Source: an uncultured Clostridia bacterium
GTDB lineage: Bacteria > Bacillota > Clostridia > TANB77 > CAG-465
Length of the DNA: 45,775 nt
Assembly (NCBI GenBank): GCA_947632635.1
Contig: CANRQA010000007.1
Coordinates: 1-45,775, forward strand
Direction of reading: 5' to 3'
The notes beneath the pieces were generated by a model. The model made no database searches, had not been told where the DNA came from, and saw only the letters and a program-made list of their open reading frames with translations. The translations under genes and the position numbers were made by a program. Positions within the stretch are counted from its first letter, which is position 1, and each line of letters opens with the position of its first letter. Below are positions 1 to 6,698 of this stretch, in pieces.

Positions 1-99
1 GTTATTAGTTATTACTCCCATTATTATTGCTGTTGATAATATTAATATTATTACTATTATTATTATTAACACTATTAAACTTATTCCTCTTTCTTTCAT
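1..99 (-). CDS. N-terminus of a second prepilin-like BspA/LRR surface protein (partial)
   Basis: This is the first 33 codons of a minus-strand gene that runs off the left edge. The start codon is at 97-99, behind a strong AGGAG-type ribosome binding site. The encoded N-terminus (M-K-E-R-G-I-S, then a long Ile/Leu/Val run) is identical to that of the complete gene ending at 2118. It is therefore a tandem paralogue with the same type-IV-prepilin-like signal: the Gly before Ile-Ser is the expected cleavage site and the hydrophobic helix anchors the protein. The C-terminal content is outside the window; LRRs like those of its neighbour are an inference. Confidence 0.8.
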   Translation of the reverse strand, partial: MKERGISLIVLIIIIVIILILSTAIIMGVITNN

Positions 100-129
100 A
101 TATCTCCTTACTCCTTTTTTATATTATTT

Positions 130-158
130 ACTATAACATAAACTTTATACATTGTCAC
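130..158 (-). promoter_or_regulatory. Sigma-A-like promoter of the partial surface-protein gene
   Basis: Read on the minus strand: -35 GTGACA (153-158), 17-bp spacer, -10 TATAGT (130-135). It lies 31 bp upstream of the start codon at 99 and is conserved exactly in the second copy at 2149-2177. Confidence 0.6.
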
Positions 159-189
159 TGGAAATTTTTTCCGTTTTTAACACACAAAA

Positions 190-226
190 CCAGCACTAGA
201 ATATTTTAACCATATTCTAACACTGG
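190..226 (-). terminator. Hairpin between the tandem surface-protein genes
   Basis: In minus-strand RNA, 212-226 and 190-204 form a 15-bp stem that is complete only because three adjacent G-U wobbles are allowed; plus-strand RNA would have three mismatches there. That argues for function on the minus strand. A TTTTGTGTGTT tract follows. It probably terminates the gene ending at 439. Copy 2 is at 2210-2246. Confidence 0.55.
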
Positions 227-306
227 CTTTATTATATTTTCTTTTTTTACAGTTTTTACAATTTTTTCCTCTTTTAAATTTCTATATTTTTTTATTTTTA
301 ATGTGT

Positions 307-330
307 TGTATGTATGTATGTATGTATGTA
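307..330. repeat. Tetranucleotide microsatellite (TGTA)6
   Basis: Six tandem TGTA units. The same six units occur at 2327-2350 in the duplicated leader, so no length difference is visible between copies. It is intergenic, more than 200 bp from the start codon. Confidence 0.85.
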
Positions 331-438
331 TAGTGTTTTCATATATTTTCCCTCTTTTGTTTACATATTTTTTTTACTTCTTTCAATTTTATTTTACTAT
401 ATTTTATATCTTTTTACAAGTATTTAATTATTATTTTT

Positions 439-2118
439 TTATATACTTACTTCTTCTCCTTTTATTACATTTGAACTATTTGATTTTGTATTTATCATGT
501 CATCTACTAATTCTGATGTTTCAGATGTATAATTTACTATTATTTGTGCCTCTGAACTCGTTGCCGCACCATTAAACATACTATAATATTCAGTTACTCC
601 ACTATTTTTTATTGTTATACTTGTTTTTATTTTACCACATCCCATAAACATTCTTGATATATTTGTTACGTTACTTGTATCAAAATTACTTGTATTTATA
701 TTTTCTAAATTGCTACAGCCATTAAACATAGCAAGCATATTTGTTACTCTACTTGTATTAAAATGACTTACATCTAGACTTATTAAACTACTACATCCAG
801 CAAACATCCAATACATAAGACTTACATTACTTGTATTAAAATTACTTATATTTAGATTTGTTAAACTATTGCATTCTATAAACATTTCAGACATATTTAT
901 TACTTGACTTGTATCAAAATTACTTAAATCTAAATTTGTTAAACTATTACATTCTCTAAACATATATTCTATATTGGTTACTTTGCTTGTATTAAAATGA
1001 CTTATATCTAGATTTGTTAATTTTCTGCATCCATCAAACATATGACTCATATTCCTTACTTCGCTTGTATCAAAAGAACTTACATCTAGATTTGTTAATT
1101 TACTACATTCTCTAAACATGCCTGAAATATTTGTTACCTTGCTTGTATTGAAATGGCTTAAATCTAGACTTTCTAAATTATGACATCCAGAAAACATACT
1201 AAGCATATTTGATACATTCCCTGTATTAAAATTTTTCAAATCTAAATTTGTTAATCCACTACACTGTGCAAACATACCGCACATATTTCTTGTCATACTT
1301 GTATCAAAATGACTTACATCTAGACTTATTAAACTACTACATTCACTAAACATCCAATACATAAGACCTACATTACTTGTATCAAAATTACTTAAATCTA
1401 AATTTGTTAAACTACTACAAGAATTAAACATAAACGACATGTCTGTTACTCTACTTGTATTTAATGCTTTTATGTCTATTTCTTTTACTGCTGTGAAATT
1501 ATATAACATATATGCTGAATTTGTATTTGCTATTATTTTTGTATTTCCACCTATTGTTAATTCATATCCTTCTTCTCCATCATCTACTATCCATGCCATT
1601 ACTCCTCCGTTATTTCCTTCTGATACATCCCATGACTCTATTACCCCATCTGGTACTTTATTGTTTGTTATAAATGTTATCTTTGTTATTTTTGTCCTAT
1701 ATTCTTCTGCATGAAAGTCTGTTTTAGGATTTTCACCCCACGCTCTTAATACTGCATCATTTGGATCTCCTATTATATAGCCCATTTCTTCTGCTACATT
1801 TTGCTTTTTCTTATCTTTCCCTAAATATGCCAGTCCCTCTTCAAATACTTCTACTTCTCCTTTATATTTTTCATTTACTACATCTTCATAATCTTCTACC
1901 TTTATTTTACTTGTATCTCCTTCATATTTTAATATTAACTCTCCTGTTCTTAACCCATATGCCTCTTTCATTACTTGCAAATCATTTCGGAGTACTGCTT
2001 CTTTTGCATTACTTATTGGGTTATTAGTTATTACTCCCATTATTATTGCTGTTGATAATATTAATATTATTACTATTATTATTATTAACACTATTAAACT
2101 TATTCCTCTTTCTTTCAT
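439..2118 (-). CDS. BspA-family leucine-rich-repeat surface protein with prepilin-like N-terminus
   Basis: 559 residues. Residues 1-30 are a prepilin-like signal (K-E-R-G-I-S, then about 20 hydrophobic residues ending near A-I-I-M-G). Residues 30-180 are non-repetitive. From about residue 215 there are eleven 23-residue repeats with pattern F-x-T-S-x-V-x-x-M-x-x-M-F-x-x-C-x-x-L-x-x-L-D-x-S (DUF285/BspA-like LRR). The C-terminus has no LPxTG motif. It is probably exported and surface- or pseudopilus-attached; such proteins often bind host or neighbour surfaces. The start is fixed by AGGAGATATAT-ATG. It has its own promoter (2149-2177) and a hairpin downstream (190-226). A tandem paralogue starts at 99. 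Confidence 0.85.
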   Translation of the reverse strand: MKERGISLIVLIIIIVIILILSTAIIMGVITNNPISNAKEAVLRNDLQVMKEAYGLRTGELILKYEGDTSKIKVEDYEDVVNEKYKGEVEVFEEGLAYLGKDKKKQNVAEEMGYIIGDPNDAVLRAWGENPKTDFHAEEYRTKITKITFITNNKVPDGVIESWDVSEGNNGGVMAWIVDDGEEGYELTIGGNTKIIANTNSAYMLYNFTAVKEIDIKALNTSRVTDMSFMFNSCSSLTNLDLSNFDTSNVGLMYWMFSECSSLISLDVSHFDTSMTRNMCGMFAQCSGLTNLDLKNFNTGNVSNMLSMFSGCHNLESLDLSHFNTSKVTNISGMFRECSKLTNLDVSSFDTSEVRNMSHMFDGCRKLTNLDISHFNTSKVTNIEYMFRECNSLTNLDLSNFDTSQVINMSEMFIECNSLTNLNISNFNTSNVSLMYWMFAGCSSLISLDVSHFNTSRVTNMLAMFNGCSNLENINTSNFDTSNVTNISRMFMGCGKIKTSITIKNSGVTEYYSMFNGAATSSEAQIIVNYTSETSELVDDMINTKSNSSNVIKGEEVSI

Positions 2119-2148
2119 ATATCTCCTTACTCCTTTTTTATATTATTT

Positions 2149-2177
2149 ACTATAACATAAACTTTATACATTGTCAC
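2149..2177 (-). promoter_or_regulatory. Sigma-A-like promoter of the complete BspA-like gene
   Basis: Minus strand: -35 GTGACA (2172-2177), 17-bp spacer, -10 TATAGT (2149-2154). It is followed by AGGAG ribosome-binding sequence and the ATG at 2118. Confidence 0.6.
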
Positions 2178-2209
2178 TGGAAATTTTTTCCGTTTTTTAA
2201 CACACAAAA

Positions 2210-2246
2210 CCAGCACTAGAATATTTTACCCATATTCTAACACTGG
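2210..2246 (-). terminator. Hairpin upstream of the complete BspA-like gene
   Basis: Copy of the 190-226 hairpin; the minus-strand RNA forms the same G-U-containing 15-bp stem. It lies about 300 nt downstream of the metK stop, so it could terminate metK read-through before the surface-protein promoter. Confidence 0.5.
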
Positions 2247-2326
2247 CTTTATTATATTTTCTTTTTTTACAGTTTTTACAAATTTTTCCTCTTTTATTTT
2301 GCTACTATTTTCTTTTTTTAGTGTGT

Positions 2327-2350
2327 TGTATGTATGTATGTATGTATGTA
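2327..2350. repeat. Tetranucleotide microsatellite (TGTA)6, copy 2
   Basis: Six TGTA units in the duplicated leader, the same number as at 307-330. Confidence 0.85.
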
Positions 2351-2551
2351 TAGTGTTTTCATATATTTTCCCTCTTTTGTTTACATATTTTTTTACTTAT
2401 TTCAATTTTATTTTACTATATTTTATATCTTTTTACAAGTATTTAACTACAATTTTTTCTTGTTATTAATATAATATAAAATTACAATATAAATTTCTAT
2501 ACTTACATTAACTTTCAAAATTTGTTTTTTACATACTTACTTCTTATTATT

Positions 2552-3703
2552 TTATAATTTAATTATCTTTTCCCATGGCAAATTATTCTTTCCAAAGTGA
2601 CCATAATTAGTAGTATTTTTATAAATTGGTTGTTGCAAATTAAGTGTATCAATTATACCTTTAGGGGTTAAATCAAATTTGTTATATATTAATTCTACTA
2701 TTTTCTCCTCAGGTATAGTATTTGTTCTAAATGTGTCTACATATATTGCAATAGGTATAGCTTTTCCTATAGCATATGAAATTTGAATTTCACACTTTTT
2801 AGCAAGTTTATTTGCAACAATATTTTTAGCTATAAATCTTGCCATATATGCAGCTGACCTATCCACTTTAGTTGGGTCTTTTCCAGAAAAAGCACCACCA
2901 CCATGTCTAGAATATCCCCCATAAGTATCAACTATTATTTTTCTTCCTGTAAGTCCACTATCTCCTAGAGGTCCACCTATTACAAATCTTACAGTAGGGT
3001 TTATATAGTATTTTGTACCTAAAGCTACAAGTTCTTTTGGTATTACTTTTTTTATAACTTGCTCAATAATATCAGTTTTTAATTTTTCAAAATCTACATT
3101 TTCATCATGTTGTGTTGATAATACTACTGTATCAACACAGACTGGTTTGCCATCTTTATACCTAACTGTAACTTGAGTTTTACCATCTGGTCTTAAATAA
3201 TCTAAAATTTTATTTTTCCTAACATCTGTAAGCCTTTTAGAAAGTTTATGTGCAAGCATTATTGGAAGAGGCATTAATTCCTCTGTTTCATCACAAGCAA
3301 AACCAAACATAATTCCTTGGTCTCCTGCTCCCTCTTTTAATTTTTCACTACATTCATTATTTTCTCTACTTTCAAATGAATTATTTACTCCTTTTGCTAT
3401 ATCTGCAGATTGTTTTGATATATTTACTATAACTTTGCAAGTCCTATAATCCATATCAACTTTTTCATTATCATATCCTACTTCTTTAATAACATTTCTT
3501 ACTACTTTTTCAATATCTACACTTCCATTTGATGTAATTTCTCCAGTTATAACTACAAGGTCTTTGCCAACTAAAGTTTCACATGCTACTCTTGATAATT
3601 TATCTTGTTTTAAATATTCATCTAGTATACTATCTGATATTAAATCACATAATTTATCTGGATGTCCCTCTGTAACACTTTCTGATGTAAATAATTTACT
3701 CAT
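2552..3703 (-). CDS. metK: S-adenosylmethionine synthetase
   Basis: 383 residues, normal length for MetK. It makes SAM from methionine and ATP in the cytosol. Recognisable motifs: [11 protein letters not shown] at residues 7-17 (ATP/methionine site), [12 protein letters not shown] near 124, G-G-P[10 protein letters not shown] near 243 and the metal/phosphate loop [14 protein letters not shown] near 268. The start has a GGAGGG ribosome binding site. It is a single-gene unit controlled by the SAM-I riboswitch immediately upstream, giving feedback repression by its own product. Confidence 0.97.
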   Translation of the reverse strand: MSKLFTSESVTEGHPDKLCDLISDSILDEYLKQDKLSRVACETLVGKDLVVITGEITSNGSVDIEKVVRNVIKEVGYDNEKVDMDYRTCKVIVNISKQSADIAKGVNNSFESRENNECSEKLKEGAGDQGIMFGFACDETEELMPLPIMLAHKLSKRLTDVRKNKILDYLRPDGKTQVTVRYKDGKPVCVDTVVLSTQHDENVDFEKLKTDIIEQVIKKVIPKELVALGTKYYINPTVRFVIGGPLGDSGLTGRKIIVDTYGGYSRHGGGAFSGKDPTKVDRSAAYMARFIAKNIVANKLAKKCEIQISYAIGKAIPIAIYVDTFRTNTIPEEKIVELIYNKFDLTPKGIIDTLNLQQPIYKNTTNYGHFGKNNLPWEKIIKL

Positions 3704-3721
3704 TATTTTTCCCTCCTATAG

Positions 3722-3862
3722 AAAAAAGCTCCATACAATAAGTACAGAGCTTTTTAAATCATCATTCAAAGTACTTATTACTTTGTCGGTATTAGCACCT
3801 TATTTAAAAACAGGTTGCTGTGGAGTCATAAAGCCGATTCTCTCGTCCACTCTTGATAATAT
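3722..3862 (-). promoter_or_regulatory. SAM-I (S-box) riboswitch with terminator, upstream of metK
   Basis: On the minus strand the aptamer (about 3862-3762) carries the S-box signatures TATCAAGAG at its 5' side, ACAGCAACC, and GGTGCTAATACC, closed by a P1 helix ending near 3762. The expression platform is a strong terminator at 3755-3722 (AAAGCTCTGTAC paired with TGTATGGAGCTTT, then a T-tract). The 3' side of the aptamer (3771-3779) is an exact 9-nt complement of 3737-3745 inside the terminator, which gives the antiterminator. High SAM should terminate transcription before metK. Confidence 0.95.
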
Positions 3863-3925
3863 ATATTTTTTATTTATCTTACCAAAAATTATAACTTTAA
3901 TGTGTATAAAAGTCAATAGATATTT

Positions 3926-4669
3926 TTATATTTCATTACAATGGTATTTTAATATAACTTCATCATCAATAATTTTATTATTTAAAGTACCGCTTCCTGA
4001 AACACTCCAAGGACTATTATATTTATGTGTTAAATCAACCAACTGACTTGAAGTATATCCTCCATATTTATTTATTGTACTATCTATTGAATAAATCTTA
4101 TATGTTCCATCTTTTGCAAACAATATTCTACTTCTAGCGGGCATTTCAAATACATCACTTGCATCTATTGTTTCATCATCTCTTTCAATTTCTTTATACC
4201 CATATTTTTTGTATTTTTCATATACCGTTTTTACTACAGGTCCGTATTTATATGCATATATATAGTCTTCATATAGTTTTTTGTTATATTTGCATAAATA
4301 TTCAGCATAACACATATACACTAACTTTTCTAACTTTAAATGTGTACATTTACATCTACACAATATATATTTTGCAACATCAAGTCCTATTAGTTCTCTA
4401 TCTATGTTAATAAGTTTTATAAATTCTTCTAAAGAGTCAATTACTTTAACATCTCTAAAAAAATAATCTTTGTCTACAACAGACTGAAAACTTTTATCAT
4501 CTGTTTCTATAAAATGAGAAGAAATAGAAACATCTCTTCCACATTCCTTTAAGATTATTGGAACTATTCTATTAAGTTTTAAAGTAGATGAGTCATCTAA
4601 TAAATAATGCAATGCAATTCTTGTACCAATAGAATAACTACTACTCATTATAATATAATGTCCTATCAA
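3926..4669 (-). CDS. Panacea-domain antitoxin (DUF4065/SocA-like) partnered with a toxSAS
   Basis: About 247 residues. Residues 96-240 look like a Panacea (DUF4065) domain: L-D-V-A-K-Y-I-L, L-K-L-E-K-L-V-Y-M-C-Y-A-E-Y-L, then Y-G-P-V-V and L-V-D-L-T-H near the C-terminus. The first 95 residues are an extra N-terminal region. Panacea proteins neutralise diverse toxins, including toxic small alarmone synthetases, and one sits directly upstream. The first codon is TTG at 4669 in a TTGA overlap with the toxin stop, behind AGGTGG; an ATG at 4648 is an alternative. Translational coupling to the toxin is likely. The Panacea call is from motif recall. Confidence 0.75.
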   Translation of the reverse strand: MIGHYIIMSSSYSIGTRIALHYLLDDSSTLKLNRIVPIILKECGRDVSISSHFIETDDKSFQSVVDKDYFFRDVKVIDSLEEFIKLINIDRELIGLDVAKYILCRCKCTHLKLEKLVYMCYAEYLCKYNKKLYEDYIYAYKYGPVVKTVYEKYKKYGYKEIERDDETIDASDVFEMPARSRILFAKDGTYKIYSIDSTINKYGGYTSSQLVDLTHKYNSPWSVSGSGTLNNKIIDDEVILKYHCNEI

Positions 4670-5301
4670 AGTAATTCACCACCTTTATTTTCATTTTCCC
4701 ATTTAATATAATCTTGTTTATATATATTATGACATATTATATTAGATTTTTCATGCTTTTTATCCCAAACTTGTATTTCCCATGGAAAAGAATAATTATC
4801 ATATTTTAAGTATATATGAGTTGCAACATAACCGACTCCTTTAGAAGAGTCAATACATTTTATATTATTTCCAAACTCTTTATTTACAATTTCTTTTATT
4901 ATTTTATAATCAATATCTTCATTAAAAATAATTCTTATTCCAAATAAATCATTAATGCACTTATTTAAAGGTATTTCACCATTATCATGGTAATTTATAT
5001 ATCTTTCTATTTTATACTCTATGGAATTTCGTGCTTTAACTCTCAAATCTAATTTATTATCACCACTCCAATTTAAATTTGTAAAATCTGAGAATAAATT
5101 TGAAAATTTACTATTAATAAAAGTCCTATAATTAATAATTATATTTAAAATATCAATATCATTTTTCACATCTTTTACAAGTACTTTTCTCAAATTTATT
5201 TGTTTATAGTCTTTATATCCCTTCCATTCTTCTAATAATAAATTATATTTTTTAAGCGAAAAATATATTAAATTAACAAGGTCTTCATACATCTTTATCA
5301 C
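4666..5301 (-). CDS. Small alarmone synthetase-like toxin (RelA/SpoT synthetase domain, toxSAS)
   Basis: About 211 residues with only a (p)ppGpp-synthetase-type domain and no hydrolase or TGS/ACT regions. Visible motifs: R-V-K-A-R-N-S-I-E-Y-K-I (nucleotide-binding segment), D-L-F-G-I-R-I-I-F, K-G-V-G-Y, and E-I-Q-V-W-D followed by H (the E-x-Q synthetase motif). Stand-alone synthetases next to a Panacea gene are toxins that make (pp)pApp-type alarmones or pyrophosphorylate tRNA ends; which one applies cannot be told here. The first possible start is GTG at 5301; ATG at 5292 has better spacing from GAG. Upstream lie the palindromes CAAACGTTTG (5384-5393) and ACTTGTATAAGT (5364-5375), possible autoregulatory sites. 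Confidence 0.78.
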   Translation of the reverse strand: MIKMYEDLVNLIYFSLKKYNLLLEEWKGYKDYKQINLRKVLVKDVKNDIDILNIIINYRTFINSKFSNLFSDFTNLNWSGDNKLDLRVKARNSIEYKIERYINYHDNGEIPLNKCINDLFGIRIIFNEDIDYKIIKEIVNKEFGNNIKCIDSSKGVGYVATHIYLKYDNYSFPWEIQVWDKKHEKSNIICHNIYKQDYIKWENENKGGELL

Positions 5302-5443
5302 TCTTTTTTCTATTATAATAAACTACAAATATTCTTAATATCTTGGTCTATTTTGCTATAATCACTTGTATAAGTATATCACACAAACGTTTGCTTGTAA
5401 ATAATTACGTAACTTTTTCTTATTATTTCATCGCATATTGTGA

Positions 5444-5479
5444 TAAAAAAAGCGAAGCAAACTTTTAATTTACCTCGCG
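5444..5479 (-). terminator. Intrinsic terminator of the 85-residue gene
   Basis: Minus-strand stem GCGAGGTAAA/TTTGCTTCGC (10 bp with G-U pairs), then seven T residues. It is 12 bp past the stop of the gene at 5491. Confidence 0.85.
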
Positions 5480-5490
5480 AACTCTTCAAA

Positions 5491-5748
5491 CTATTTAAAT
5501 GTAACAGGTTGAGTTAAGAAATCAACTACATTACTAATATCTTTCTTAAATAAGTTCCACTCATTTTGCCAAAATCCAACCTGATCTGCCTTTTGCTCAA
5601 TTTCTTGAACTGTTGGTTTTAACATTTGTGGTTTTTTCTTCCATGGAATTCCTGTAATTTCCACTGGTTGAAGACAAAACTCACCTAACTCCTGCATATC
5701 TTGTAAAAATAAATTCCATTCATATTTCCAAAAACTTTGTTTTTCCAT
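5491..5748 (-). CDS. Small Trp-rich protein with internal duplication, unknown function
   Basis: 85 residues, not recognised. It contains two copies of a module of about 26 residues (residues 6-31 and 59-84) with pattern F-W-x-x-E-W-N-L-F-x-x-D-x-x-x-x-x-x-x-F-x-x-Q-P-V. They are joined by a Pro/Lys-rich linker (I-P-W-K-K-K-P) and a short Glu-rich helix. No signal peptide or membrane span. Each half looks like an amphipathic helix with invariant Trp residues. It has a good AGAGGTG ribosome binding site and a strong own terminator, so it is a real monocistronic gene. It may be a cytosolic binding or adaptor protein, but nothing in the sequence fixes its role. Confidence 0.75.
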   Translation of the reverse strand: MEKQSFWKYEWNLFLQDMQELGEFCLQPVEITGIPWKKKPQMLKPTVQEIEQKADQVGFWQNEWNLFKKDISNVVDFLTQPVTFK

Positions 5749-5881
5749 ATATATACACCTCTTTTGTATTCTTAAATTTCTAGTAATATTATATCAAACT
5801 TGTACATAAATTCAACTACATTTAAATAACATTTGCATTACATTTATATTACATATTTCTCTTTTTGTGAGTTCTATTATA

Positions 5882-6193
5882 TTAGGAATATTTTTCAAAT
5901 AACTCAATAATTTTGTTTTTTCCCATATATCCAATGTTTTTTTCAAGTAATTTTCCTTTTTTATACATACAGATAGTTGGAATTGTATCTATATTTAATC
6001 TACTAGCTATATTAGGACATTCTGTAACATCAACTTTTAATATTTGATATCCTGCTCTACTATTTGCAAGTTCTTCTAGAATAGGCGAAAGTTTCATACA
6101 AGGTCCACACCAAGTTGCATAAAAATCGACTAAACAAAGTTCCTCTTTATTTATTTCTTCGTCAAAGCTTTTATCATTTACGTATTTTAGCAT
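5882..6193 (-). CDS. trxA: Thioredoxin
   Basis: 103 residues, typical of thioredoxin. Active site W-C-G-P-C at about residues 29-33 after F-Y-A-T; cis-proline motif I-P-T-I at about 74-77; C-terminal G-Y-M-G-K. It reduces protein disulfides in the cytosol. There is an extra Cys at D-V-T-E-C-P. The start follows AAAGGAG. The rhodanese lies directly upstream on the same strand, with about 18 bp between its restored stop and this start, so the two probably form a redox/sulfur pair. Confidence 0.95.
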   Translation of the reverse strand: MLKYVNDKSFDEEINKEELCLVDFYATWCGPCMKLSPILEELANSRAGYQILKVDVTECPNIASRLNIDTIPTICMYKKGKLLEKNIGYMGKNKIIELFEKYS

Positions 6194-6211
6194 TTATATA
6201 CTCCTTTCAAA

Positions 6212-6641
6212 TTAATTCCTTTGTCCGTATTCTATTAACTCCCTATATGGAAATGTTGCAAGCGCACCATACTCCCATATATATATATTATTAATTCCAA
6301 GATTATTTAGTGCTAAAATAGCGCTTTTACTTCTTGCACCGACTTGCACAATATACCATTATATCCTTAGTCTTATCTATTTCATCTATTCTATTTGTAA
6401 TCTCATCAACAGGAATATTTATAGCATTTTTTATATGCATAAAATTATATTCATTATTTGTCCTAACATCAATTAATACCACACTTCCTGTTTCCATCAT
6501 ATTCTTAGCTTGTTCAAAAGATACAAGATTATATACACAACGTTTACAATTATTAGATCTAGAGTTAGCTCTTGACCTAAATCCAAAATTACTACTTTTC
6601 ATACTATTTCCAAATAAAATCTTTCTTAAATTATCAAACAT
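6212..6641 (-). CDS. Rhodanese-like sulfurtransferase, interrupted by +1 shift at CGG (6339-6341)
   Basis: Zero frame runs 6641-6327 (104 residues) and stops right after the active-site cysteine (Y-C-A-S). If one C at 6341 is skipped, reading continues as G-A-R-S-K-S-A-I-L-A-L to a TAA at 6212, restoring the classic C-x-x-G-x-R-S rhodanese loop and a protein of about 142 residues. The core (V-V-L-I-D-V-R-T-N-N-E-Y, then I-N-I-P) is intact. The N-terminus carries C-K-R-C. The extra base makes an in-frame CGG where a Gly codon GGT is expected, the same lesion as in three other genes here. A 12-bp hairpin (6639-6673) contains the start codon. Either pseudogene, sequence error or recoded gene. 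Confidence 0.8.
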
Positions 6642-6673
6642 AGGTTATACCTTCTTTCTTAGTATAACCTATG
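6639..6673 (-). promoter_or_regulatory. Hairpin holding the rhodanese start codon and ribosome binding site
   Basis: Perfect 12-bp inverted repeat CATAGGTTATAC / GTATAACCTATG (6639-6650 and 6662-6673) with an 11-nt loop. In the mRNA, the ATG start codon lies in the stem and the AGAAAG-AAGG ribosome binding site is in the loop. It could modulate translation initiation, or attenuate read-through from the ATPase gene upstream, but it lacks a U-tract. Confidence 0.6.
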
Positions 6674-6698
6674 CTTATATAATATATATTATGATTAT

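Larger units (their letters stand above)
1..427. repeat. Direct repeat copy 1 (pairs with 2020-2446)
   Basis: About 427 bases nearly identical to 2020-2446, at an offset of 2019. It covers the 5' end of the surface-protein gene, its promoter, a hairpin, a (TGTA)6 microsatellite and an AT-rich tract. The copies differ by a few substitutions and short indels (for example around 276-300). It most likely reflects tandem duplication of a whole surface-protein unit and is a substrate for recombination. Confidence 0.9.
2020..2446. repeat. Direct repeat copy 2 (pairs with 1-427)
   Basis: Second copy of the surface-protein leader unit, spanning the first codons of the 559-residue gene and about 330 bp upstream. 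Beyond 2446 the similarity stops. The rest of the gap to metK (2447-2551) is AT-rich with no gene. At about 2531-2545 there is a short echo of the 3' end of the surface-protein gene (codons for E-V-S-M-stop on the minus strand), perhaps the scar of a lost third copy. Confidence 0.85.

Noticed and set aside
303-332. (TGTA)6 microsatellite as a phase-variation switch
   Set aside because: It is intergenic, far from promoter and start, and both copies have the same repeat number. No mechanism is visible.
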